From Halocaridina rubra (taxonomy: Eukaryota; Arthropoda; Malacostraca; Decapoda; Atyidae), in NCBI GenBank assembly GCA_037179515.1, contig JAXCGZ010003839.1:40001-104000 (forward strand): DNA of 64,000 nt, given 5' to 3'. The stretch's first letter is position 1; every line of letters begins with the position of its first letter. The position numbers and the translations under genes were made by a program. Positions 42,761 through 52,329 of this stretch are shown piece by piece. The notes beneath the pieces were generated by a model, which searched no databases, was not told the origin of the DNA, and saw nothing but the letters and a program-made list of their open reading frames with translations.

Positions 42761-42981
42761 CTCCTCCATACAATTCAACATATTGTGCTTTGAAGACACG
42801 GGGTGAGAGAAAGGAAGACAAAAGTAAAGGTGGATGGACTGCCTTAAAGGAGGATTTCAGAGAGAAGAGCTGCTCAAAGGACACAGTGAGGAGAGCAGTT
42901 ACAAACTCGACCCTCATATATTAGTGAGAAAACATGCATAACGGTAGAATAAAACGAACACCGAGACAAATGATAATTTAG

Positions 42982-43243
42982 TAGGTACTTGAATACTACG
43001 GATATACAACCACCAAGATAAACGCACAAGACAAATGCTTATTCACAAAGAACATACCATCATAAACAATAATACAGGGGTCCTCGGTGTACGATGTCCT
43101 CAAGTTACAATGTAGGCACTTGAATACTACGGATATACAACCACCAAGATAAACGTACAAGACAAATGCTTATTCACAAAGAACATACCATCATAAACAA
43201 TAATACAGGGGTCCTCGGTTTACGATATCTTCAAGTTACAATG
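42982..43243. repeat. 131-bp tandem duplication crossing a MITE edge
   Basis: 'cttgaatactacggatatac' occurs at 42988 and 43119 (period 131); the two copies differ at only a few positions. The unit includes the first ~38 bases of the Tigger-like MITE at 43206, so a truncated MITE end sits at about 43075-43112. Confidence 0.92.
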
Positions 43244-43522
43244 TTTCATGGCTACAACACATTTCTGATTAATTTTGCTTCTTTTCTGATAATTTTTGGC
43301 CTGTGTTATGTTTCCCAAGCATAAAAAAGATTCTTCTGATAGCAAGAAATGGAAAGCCATCACCATGGAAGTGAAATTGAAGATAGTAAAATGCATGGAA
43401 AAGAGAGAAACTTCACCACTGCATTAGCATAAGTGCTTATATAGGTGTGTTCCTACTTACACTGAAATTCGGGTTACATCACTTTTCAGGAACGGAACTT
43501 TGACATAAGTCGAGGACCCCTG
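43206..43522 (+). mobile_element. Tigger-derived MITE retaining transposase N-terminus
   Basis: 317 bases, TA at 43204-43205 and 43523-43524; left 'caggggtcctcggtttacg', right complement 'caggggtcctcgacttatg'. The plus strand holds a 39-codon frame from ATG 43308: 'MFPKHKKDSSDSKKWKAITM', 'EVKLKIVKCMEKRE', resembling the start of the Jerky/Tigger DNA-binding domain. The rest of the transposase is gone. Confidence 0.8.
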
Positions 43523-43523
43523 T

Positions 43524-43524
<1 letters not shown>

Positions 43525-43581
<57 letters not shown>
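43525..43581. repeat. (ATA)n microsatellite
   Basis: About 19 ATA/AAT units, immediately after the MITE's TA flank. Confidence 0.95.
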
Positions 43582-44810
43582 TTTATTTCATGCACCTCTT
43601 CAATTTTTGGACTAAACTATCTTTTTCTGCTAAGTTTTATGTTGGAAATAACCATTTCTTTTGTGTTAGGTCCAATACTGGTGAGTGGCGGTGGGTACTT
43701 TACCATACCTAATCTAACTAACCTAACCTAACTTAAATTTGAAGCCTTTAAATACCCTAATAGCGTGTAATTAGGTGTTTATACAGCCCTGCTGCACATT
43801 TCAGGAAATTGTGGTAACACTGATTTCTCAGGTAGGCTAAGGAAAGGGTGCATAAAATAAATCTTAACCAATAATAATAAAGATAATAAGAACAGCATGT
43901 TCATAATCGATAAATTCAGTTAATCTTTCAATGCAAATCCTTTGCCCAACGAAATATATGTTTGTGTCAATAAAGAAAAGGCAGTGTCATACCGAGCTAT
44001 AGGCAGATGCCTAGTGTATATACTAACACAGAGAATACTACAAGAACACTTCCCACAACAGAGCAACATCAAAACTTTAAGTACAAACATGAAAATATAA
44101 AAACATACAGCATTCCACGAATTATACATAACACTGGATTGACTTACATAGCACTGTAATAAAGTATAATGGTTAGCCAAAAAATATCCAAAAGAGGAGA
44201 TTAAAATGAATGGGAAGATTGCATGTAGCCCTGCTACCTCTAATCTCTTGGTATGGTTGCAGCCAAATACATACTTAATTGTAATGGGTAGAAAGTGCAT
44301 ATAAATAATTTGTAATGAAAACTAACCTTATGCACTGTTTATAAAGTCCCCCGTCATCACTACATCATCTGGTTAAGTCTTCTAACCATATAAGAGTACT
44401 GCAATGTCTGTAGTGAATGTTTCAATTTCTTAGTTCTCCTTGTCCCATTGTTTTAATTTCCAAGTTTGGATTCTGCTTATCTGAAAAAAATGTTACTAAT
44501 GTAAAATTTTTTGCATTCATTTAATTTTATCAAAGCATCTGAAAAAATTTAATCTATCTGAAAATTAGTTCTTGGTCCACAAAATACTCTCAAGTTGTTC
44601 TAAGTGTAATGCATTGTAAACGTTATATTCTGTGCATGGGTATTCTAAGCTTAGTTCTACAACAGCTTGTAAGCTTATGAAAATAGTCAAAATGACTTAA
44701 ACAAAGCAGATTGTTAAGTGGTATGTTCAGCAAAAGGCTTTTGGCATTAACGTACCTTCCAGTGCCAAAAGAAATATTTGCCTACAACTTGGTAGGCAGC
44801 TAGGAATACC
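43582..44810. other. No gene recognised
   Basis: Includes a short 'ctaactaacctaacctaact' stretch (43707-43726), related to the TTAGG arthropod telomere unit but too short and degenerate to mean more. 43920-44300 is open on the minus strand with Cys/Phe/Ile-rich, random-looking content. Confidence 0.4.
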
Positions 44811-44987
44811 GTGCAATGCTAGTGATTGTTGGCTGTGGCGTTTTTGTAATTACACCAAATTCTTGGAATTACGTGAAGATAGGTTCTCAGAAGTGACGTG
44901 TAATGTAAAAATCGCGTAATGTAATGAGTCATTTTCCATAAGAAACAATGATAATGGGCATAGATACGTTTCACTTGAACGTCTGAA

Positions 44988-45622
44988 TCAGATGAGCTCA
45001 CCACAACACCTCATACCACTCTCCAACACTCGCTTCCATCCCTACTGAAGAAGTTATCGTACAGAAACGCTCATTATCTAAGTCAAATTGATGTAAAATG
45101 CAACACAACGAAAGAATATCAAAACATCGTCATTAATGACATTATTTTACTATGATTACTTACATAAAAGGGCAATTGTTTGCTGTTTATAGTTTAGACA
45201 GAGCCCTTCCCTTTTACATCTGGCACCAGCACAAGTTAAAGTTGCCAGAAACGAGTAAAACTGAAAATAGTCCTCTTCACCCCCCTCCCAACCCAGGATG
45301 AACCCTTAAAGGGCGACTGATTCAGATGAGCTCGCCACAACACCGCATACCACTCTTCCAACACTTGCTTCCATCCCTAGTGATGAAGTTATCGTACAGA
45401 AATGCTGATTATCTAAGAAAACTTGTAAAATGCAACACAATGAAAGGATATCAAAACATCATCTTTTATGAAATTTTTTTTACTATGAATACTTACATAA
45501 AAGGGTAATTATTTGCTGTTTATAGTTTAGATAGAGCCCTTTCCTTTTACACCTGGCACCAAAACACGTTAAAGTTGGCAGAAAATCGTCCTTTTCACCC
45601 CCTTCCCCCCTCCCAGCCCAGG
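44988..45622. repeat. 334-bp tandem duplication
   Basis: 'tcagatgagctc' starts copies at 44988 and 45322. Both include 'gcttccatccctagtgatga'-like sequence, 'gttatcgtacagaaa', 'acttacataaaag' and 'tttgctgtttatagtttaga', and end in a C-rich tract ('cacccccctcccaaccc' / 'cacccccttcccccctc'). Flanking sequences (44820-44960 and 45720-45835) resemble Tigger-type ends with 'gcgta' and 'cgcgtaaaaagcgagctgag', so this may be the interior of a non-autonomous element. Confidence 0.85.
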
Positions 45623-45832
45623 GCGTCCTCTTTATTCCCATTTAAACGTATATGCATGGCAGCAATGTGGGAAAGTGCTTTCAAGGCAGTTGCTTATTTA
45701 CTAAAATGAAATTTTTTTTTTCAAATTTTTTTGCGCAGGCGTTATTCGTGTATTTCGCATTTTTTTATTATCATTTTTTGGGGGTGTTATTCCAATTTTG
45801 CGTATTTTAAAACCGCGTAAAAAGCGAGCTGA

Positions 45833-46798
45833 GTGTACCTAGGGCTGCATAACGTGACAGTGTGGGGCGAGGCTGGCAGCACAGACACGCAAGGTGTAGA
45901 ATCTTTCAGGATTCAACTTAAAGAGCTGATAAAGAAAGAAGGTCTTTTCATGTCCAAGGTATACAATGTCAATGAAACCGGCTTATTTTGGGATTCTCTA
46001 CCTAATGACACTCGGTCAGGGAAGGGTGAAGAAGTAACACCTGGGAAACTATGACCAAGGAAAGAACTTTGGCCCTTCACTGTGCTAACGCTGACAATAT
46101 GCACTGAGTGAAGCTGGTTATTGTCGGTAAATCTGCTTACCCTCATGCATTAAATTTTGCATGCACTCCTTGCCTGTCCACTATTATTACTCCAAAAAAT
46201 AGTGATTTACTAGCTCCATCTTTGATTGGTTCCATAAGCGCACCCTTCTGCAGAAAAACTTGTTAGGGCTGATGGAAAAATCTGTAATTTTTTTGTTTTA
46301 CCAGCAAACACCATGCAAATACCCGATGGACCGAGGTGTGATTAGTGCATGCTAGAGAAGATACCAGCAATGAAATTTGGATGAAGTCAAGGTGGTGGTC
46401 AAGGACGACCATAAGATAGTGTTACCAGGGGGAAACACACTAGAAAATGTAAATAATGGTGCCATATACAACTTTGAAAATGCACAGAAGGACCTGAAAA
46501 TCTAAACACCGACAAATAGCTAGAAGAAAATTGTTGAGGATGAAGAACATGATTATGGCTTCTGCAGTTTTGAAGCCATCCACTTCCATCATGTGCTACA
46601 GCGTGTAAGGTAGACAGCTGTATCTTTTGAGGACGTTCTTGAATGGCTAGATGAAAATGAAAGTCATCCAGGATACCAAATACTTTCAGATGCATTGTGG
46701 CAGAGATGGTTGATGACCACGACAGTAGCAACAACACTGACAAAGACAACAAGCCAGTGAATCTGCCAAACTTATCGGAGGTGTGTAGATATATGGAC
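45833..46798 (+). pseudogene. Jerky/Tigger-like transposase relic
   Basis: First block (open 45833-46054): 'LHNVTVWGEAGSTDTQGVES', 'YNVNETGLFWDSLPNDT' (catalytic region; the usual Asp-Glu pair reads Asn-Glu) and 'GEEVTPGKL'. Further pieces in shifting frames: 'KLVIVGKSAYPHALNF', then near 46300 a degenerate version of the 'LPPNTTxxIQPMDQG' motif, then 'EHDYGFCSFEAIHFHHVLQR' and 'DVLEWLDENESHPGYQILSD' near 46540-46690. The order matches Jerky-family DDE transposases, but with many stops and missing pieces. A LINE fragment cuts in at about 46799. Confidence 0.8.
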
Positions 46799-47150
46799 AA
46801 GAGGGAATTAGACTTACCATCACTCGAGGCTACAAGAATGAGGGGGTTATGGAGACAATTTTGAAATTCCTTTATGGTTTTGACAGAGCGGATAAGGCTC
46901 GATATTTTGATATGGCTGGCTCTAGATTTAATGGTCATAGTTTGAAGATTCGTAAAACTTCTTTGCAGGATATAAAGAAGCACCTTTTTAGTGTAAGAAC
47001 AGTTGATGATTGGAGTTTGCTAAGCGAGGAGGTATTTAATGCCAACTCAATTCATAGTTTTAAGGGCAATTATAAGTATCACCAAGTACAAAAATGGAAC
47101 CAGCCAGGAGACCGGGAGTTATGAGCATAGGGCTCTTTCTCGTAAGCACA
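46799..47150 (+). pseudogene. CR1-like LINE 3' fragment
   Basis: C-terminal part of the CR1-like RT. Begins 'RELDLPSLEATRMRG', then (46849-47124 open) 'LKFLYGFDRADKARYFDMAG', 'SRFNGHSLKIRK' and 'VDDWSLLSEEVFNANSIHSF'. Compared with 62259 (e.g. 'FKFLHGYDRVDRDRYFDMAG') it is a diverged relative, not the same subfamily. The 3' end is 'gagcatagggctctttctcg' then 'cattaggtaatta'. Confidence 0.85.
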
Positions 47151-47274
47151 TTAGGTAATTACTGTACTGCAATACTTGGAAAATACCAACAGTAAAGAAA
47201 TCAGTGCCAATTATGTAATTAGAGAGCAGTATCAGAGTGGAACACAGCTCAAAATAGATACTTTTTCAAAACTG

Positions 47275-48329
47275 TAACAATCCCCATCTTTCTCTCTTCT
47301 TCATGCCTTTACTGACCATTCTACCCTTCACTTTTCCTCTGCCTTTTCTTCACAACCTTCATCTGCTACTCATAATCAGTCTCGCATCACCCTTTCTTCT
47401 AATCTCAACTCCGATTTGCAGAGAGTATCTGAGTGGGGCACCAAAAATTTAGTTAAATTTAGTACCTCCAAGACAGTTTCTGGCTATCTCTTTATCTTCT
47501 TCTTCTCCTGATAACCCTACTGTCTTTGAAACTAACGAAATTTACCATCTTCATTCTGTCAACATATTAGGAATCCATATTGCCTCCAACTTGTCTTGGA
47601 GGAATCACATAATCCAAATGTATAAATCTGCATCCAAAATATTGGGGGTTCTGTTTCGTTTTCATCATTACTTTTCCTCTTTACAGTTACTTAAAATCTA
47701 TAAAGGTGTTACCTGTCCCTGTTTAGAATACTGTTCACATATTTGGGGTGCTTCTTCTTATACTTCTCTCCTCAATAAGGTTGAATCTAAGGAGGTCAGA
47801 CTCATAAATGAGCCTTCTTTATTTCTAATCTGGATTCTCTTTCTATTTGCCGTAAGGTTTCATCCCTATCTCTTTTCTATCACTACGACTTCCATCGCTG
47901 CTCTGATGAGTTGGCGAGTTGCATCCCTCCTCTACTACTGAGGCCATGTAACACTCACCAAGTGGCCTCATCTCACAGGCACTGTGTGGGGATTTGTAGC
48001 TCGCAGATTGGTCGGTGCAGTGCCTGCTTCTTCTCATCAACATCCAGACTCTGGAACTCTCTTCGTCCTTCTGTCTTTCCAAATTCTTATAACCTATCTT
48101 TCATCAAAAAGCGAATCTATCGTCATCTCAGGGCCTAATCCTCCATATCTCTAGGTGCTATGTACTTTGACTATTTGTTATGTCTGTCGGTTTCCTTTGT
48201 GTCATCACTTCATCTCTGCCTTGTCCTTAACCTTTTTCTTTTCCTTTGTCTTGGTGATTTCTTGTGCCCGGGCCTTTATTGATGGGGGCTGTTTTTGCCT
48301 GTCCCGGTGTCACATTCATAAAAAAAAAG
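47275..48329 (+). pseudogene. Jockey/LOA-like LINE fragment with short poly(A)
   Basis: Same family as 36706-37397 but reaching further 5'. Decayed sequence from 47275 encodes the RT palm-thumb region; 47591-47941 is open ('MSWRNHIIQMYKSASKILGV', 'LLKIYKGVTCPCLEYCSHIW'), then a frameshift leads to 47911-48138 ('RLWNSLRPSVFPNSYNLSFI', 'YRHLRA'). The 3' untranslated part has 'cttgtgcccgggcctttatt' and 'cctgtcccggtgtcacattc', ending in nine A residues. Confidence 0.85.
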
Positions 48330-48339
48330 TTTCAGTCTC

Positions 48340-48475
48340 ACCTGAGAAGCCAACAACTGGTACATCTGCAGCCTTATCTGAAAAACCAACACCTGGTAAA
48401 TTTGGTATATGTTTACCATCACAGCTTTGCTTAGCATCATTTCAGCTGGAAAGCTCCAATGACTCAGAATAAATT
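48340..48475 (+). pseudogene. Possible C-terminal tail of the Jerky-like relic
   Basis: A frame reading 'SPEKPTTGTSAALSEKPTPG' then ending 'QLESSNDSE' contains a repeated S-E-K-P-T-x-G-x-S unit. It lies just beyond the two LINE insertions, so it may be the displaced end of the transposase at 45833. 'ccagtagtccattaatacg' at 48775 may be that element's right end. Confidence 0.35.
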
Positions 48476-48799
48476 TCTGAGCCCCCCCCCTCTACTACGA
48501 TCATGGTCTATCCAGAAAAGCTCTTCACCAACCATAGTACACATAAGTCTGATTTTAGTTAATTACAGTACTGTATATTATTCTATTTTATTCTATCATA
48601 CTTGATTTACATTTTAGGTGTATCTAATATTTTCACATTGGATGTTGTGTATAGTGTAGTGACTCAGGGTGTATTCCTCCTCTTTTGTAATCTGAATGTT
48701 GATATTAGCAATGAAAGACCCCCCCTTCAGAAACAACAGACAACCGGATTTAACAGACCGAGGTCCCCCCCCCCCAGTAGTCCATTAATACGTGGGTTG

Positions 48800-49570
48800 A
48801 GTGTACTGCTAAAGGAGAGAAAAGAGCAGTAAGTTATAGGATCTGTTACAAAATAACCAAGTGGCAGGGCATAAACATTGCCTTTCTGTTGTCAGATTGC
48901 GCATTGGTTGATTTGCCTCTATCTTTTAATTAAAGATTTCAAAGCAGGGGATACAAGTGTAGGTCACTTCTTCAACACCACAAGGATAAGTTAAAGTTAC
49001 TAATTAAATTTTGCAATTAAGTGATGGGTCGATGATTTCCTATAGGTCTACCTAATTATTCAGCCATTGGGTTCATGTGACTGGAGAGGGGCTTTGACCT
49101 TGGCTATATGGTTGGTATTCTGGATTCTCGGGCTTTGTTCTATCACTCCCAATTGCCTCTGCCTTTCATCAGTGGCCTTTATTTTTTACCATCTTTAATA
49201 AAAATCTAAAATTAAGAAATACTACCCTTGTATGTCATGCATGTAGTTAAAAGAAAACTAATAAATACAGTACAAGAGAAATGGCTGATGGATACCATGT
49301 CCACTATTGCTGAGGCCCAAGCTAATGAGGGAATGAGTATTATGGTCACCTAGCTGGTTAGCGCAGGAAATTGCATTATCAATTTGAAACCATTATCTCA
49401 TGAAACAATTAAAATATGTCTACTTAATTCATAATAAAAATGAGTTCAAGCGAAGTGACAGACCGAATAATGACTAAAATTATATTCTCATAATCAAATT
49501 TGACTTTACAAATATGAGTATATGATGACTTCTGTAACGGAGGGTGGGTTCCACTAAAGTGAGGAGATAA
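48800..49570. other. No gene recognised
   Basis: AT-rich unassigned sequence. 'ggttggtattctggattctc' near 49108 resembles 34329 ('ggttgggtattctggatcct'), hinting at one more low-copy repeat. Confidence 0.35.
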
Positions 49571-49574
49571 GAAT

Positions 49575-49860
49575 ACTACCTACGAGTTAAACTGTCATAA
49601 AAATCTGCTAATGGGGTGGAGCGACAAGACTGGGGATCCCCCTCATATTTTTCTACTGCACAGTCAAGGCATACGAGGGAGGTTCTGGCAGGAAAATTCC
49701 AACCAAACCCTAGTAAGTGCATTGCTGTGGAATGAAAGAAAAGGGGAAAGAGACAGGTAAGGGTGAGTGGGTCTTCTGGTAAATGGCTATGTGTCTTGAC
49801 TCGGCCATCCCCCTTCTTGAGGGAATGTACCTTGTGTATATGGACAGGTAGATTATATTT
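49575..49860 (-). repeat. Long copy of second interspersed repeat family, minus
   Basis: On the minus strand the head reads 'agggggatggccgagtcaag', followed by 'catttaccagaagaccc'. The body contains 'gaaaaatatgagggggatcc' and 'ttgtcgctccaccccattag'. This copy shows the family has a substantial body (nearly 290 bases) that other copies here lack. Confidence 0.6.
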
Positions 49861-50223
49861 ACAATGCCCCACATCATATCTAGTCCAGAAATGTTATTTA
49901 GCATCACAAGTGATATTGTGATATGGATATAAGTTTTTAATCATTATTTGGTCTTCAACACTATTATTTCAACCTGACTTTCTTCTCGTTTTCAATTCTC
50001 TAATTTATACCTTGTCCTTGAATGTTACTCTTTCATCAATGTCTTCTAGTGCCTGGGTCTAATGAGGCCAATTTTCTTTGCTGGTCCCAATGGTGCACTC
50101 ATATAAACAATTGGTACAGATTTTAGCATACCCTGCAAAATACATTCTTATAGATGTACTGATAGACTTGAGTCTTTTTCATATTAAGAGAGATTAACCT
50201 ACATTGTAACCCTCGTTTTATGA

Positions 50224-50335
50224 GTCACTATCAGTCCCCATTATGAGGATGGACACCGAACGATTGAAGCTGGAGAATTAAGACTGGATATCCTTTCTAA
50301 TTCCCCATGGTGGGGTCAAACACCGATCTAGTACT
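50224..50335 (-). repeat. tRNA-derived SINE (main family), minus
   Basis: 'gtcactatcagtccccatta', 'gaagctggagaattaagact' and 'attccccatggtgggg'; head largely lost. Confidence 0.75.
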
Positions 50336-50476
50336 ATGTTATCATGGCCCCCATTCTAATGCCATATATTATACGTTACTTATAAAACTAAAATGAAATT
50401 AAGTTAATGCTTTCAGGACGAGCTTCAGCTTAAAGATTATTAATAACAGCCATTCTACAAATGATGTTTCTGTGAT

Positions 50477-50498
50477 CTCTCTCTCTCTCTCTCTCTCT
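50477..50498. repeat. (CT)n microsatellite
   Basis: Eleven CT units; a similar short run is at 15225-15244. Confidence 0.95.
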
Positions 50499-50649
50499 GC
50501 AATAGGCGAAATCAAACTGACTGTACCCAAGCTTTTAAATTCATTATAATGAATGTATTCTTGCTCTAAGATTCTATCTGTTGAGGTAAGTTAATTGCCA
50601 CGACACCATATTTTGATATTCTACTATTCATGGTCTTATAATGAAGTAG

Positions 50650-50725
50650 CTTTATAGGAACCGATGTAGCACAGCAGTTAGAGCACTTAACTGGGGAAGT
50701 CATACCAATATGCTTGTCTAAATCC
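50650..50725 (+). repeat. tRNA-like SINE head
   Basis: 'gatgtagcacagcagttaga' (A-box-like) and 'gtctaaatcccggctct' (B-box-like). Confidence 0.45.
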
Positions 50726-50864
50726 CGGCTCTGCTGATTTCAACCAATTTTTATGCTGTGGAAGTTACTGAATATAGACTACATAGGTCTAGGGAGTTAT
50801 CTAAGGCACTAGTGATTGTGCATGAATAGTATTTTTGTCTGAATAGTCCGGTCTACTTCGAATT

Positions 50865-51810
50865 ATGACAAGAGGAAGAGGTCAAGCCAAATGTCACCGG
50901 AACGGCCAACCTAACAACAACACTGGCGGCCCTCCATCTACATGTTTAAACAATCAAAATTGCCAAGATAGAGAAGCAACAAACCAAGGTCAAAACACAG
51001 CTAAGTCCGGTGATACTTGTAAGCAAGGCTTTAGAAACAAATGTGGTAGACCAGTCACAGAAGACAATGAAGCACTGCAGTGTGATTCGTGTAACCTATA
51101 GTTCTATATTTCATGCCAAGGAATAACTAAAAGATATGATGCCATTATTGCCCTATATGATGATGATATGCCCTGGTACTGTCTTGAGTACAAAATATAT
51201 GGTTCCTAGGTTACTTAATTCATTAGGCGTCATCACGAAAAGGTGTGATGCAATGGAGGATGAAATACATCATCTCAAACTTAGGGTCACGGATATTTAA
51301 AACAAGGATGTTGATGATGATGAGGCTAGACAAGATATGATGAAGAAAGAATGTCGTGAGCTGTTTCGAGAGGCTGAGAGAGCTAAAAGGAGTAATAATA
51401 TAATTATATTTGACCTTCCGGAATCTGAAAATCTCAATTCTGAAATACGTGTGCAGCATGACTCTGCTAAAGCAAATGAAATGTTAGGTGATGAACTAGG
51501 CTTACGCCATGTAAGTTTCAATAAGGTATTTAGGTTAACCCCACGTGTTCCTAAACCAGCTAACACCAGTAAACCCAGACCCACCAAAGTAATCCTCCCT
51601 TCAGCTGACTACAGGGGAGAAATCTTGAGAAAGGCTAAGGCACTCAAAAGTCCAAGAAACCCTCAGTACAAGGTTGTCATTGCCCCTGATATGTGTAAAG
51701 CTGACAAAGAAGAATACGACAGACTAGTAGAAGAGCTTTGGAAGAAACGATATGATAGTAGAAATAAGACGAAAACTGCAGCTGGGCCATACAACTTAAG
51801 AAAATGTTAG
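50865..51810 (+). pseudogene. LINE ORF1 with PHD-like finger and RNA-binding-like region
   Basis: The first frame (50865-51101) is polar at the start, then has a Cys-rich stretch 'CKQGFRNKCGRPVTED' and 'CDSCNL'. Past a stop, the next triplets give 'CQGITKRYDAI' and 'DDDMPWYCLE', together matching a PHD-type zinc finger, as seen in ORF1 of some CR1/L2 elements. After more stops, 51337-51810 is open: a coiled, charged segment ('KKECRELFREAERAKRSNNI') followed by 'IIFDLPESEN' and 'ATKVI'-like 'RPTKVILPSADYRGEILRKA', resembling the RRM-like core of LINE ORF1 proteins, ending 'AAGPYNLRKC'. Function inferred: nucleic-acid chaperone of the LINE. Confidence 0.65.
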
Positions 51811-52329
51811 GATTCCTAAGTAGGAAAACGCTGGTGGGTCGGCCAATCCGCTGACCCAACTTAAGATAAGGTTATGGAGTCTATAACTTCTGTAATTCAT
51901 TCTGTACATATTGTAAATTGTTTTGGCTGTAACAGCATACTTATTCCTTGCTCTTCTCGGGTTAATCATGATGTTCAAGTCAGTAATGTAAATAATCATT
52001 CTACTAATAGCCTAAGCCCTAACTCGGCTAATAGTTCACATATTGTAAATAATCTTGGCTTCGACAACATATCTAGTTTCATATTTATTCAGGACTACCA
52101 AGATACTCAAGTCAGTAATGTAAATAGTCATTCTGCTAACCCCAGGCATAACTCTACTAATAGTTCACATGAAGGTGTTAGCCCTGGGCCTAACTCAGCA
52201 AATAGTTTTAATTCACCATGCTCCACGTATCTCAGGAATGCTGATAGTGTTCATAACCTTAAGCGTATATATACCAACTGAGACAGTATCCTAAACAAGG
52301 TAAGCAAGTTTGAAATGAGTTCAAAATAG

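Noticed and set aside
43707..43726. TTAGG-like telomeric motifs (also 56850-56880, 58070-58108)
   Set aside because: Only two or three imperfect units each, two of them within or beside MITEs; no evidence for an interstitial telomere.
43920..44300. 126-codon minus-strand frame, hydrophobic
   Set aside because: Low-information composition, no splice or motif support; likely chance in AT-rich DNA.
46399..46983. 194-codon minus-strand frame
   Set aside because: Antisense to the Jerky-like relic and the CR1-like fragment, both of which make sense on the plus strand.
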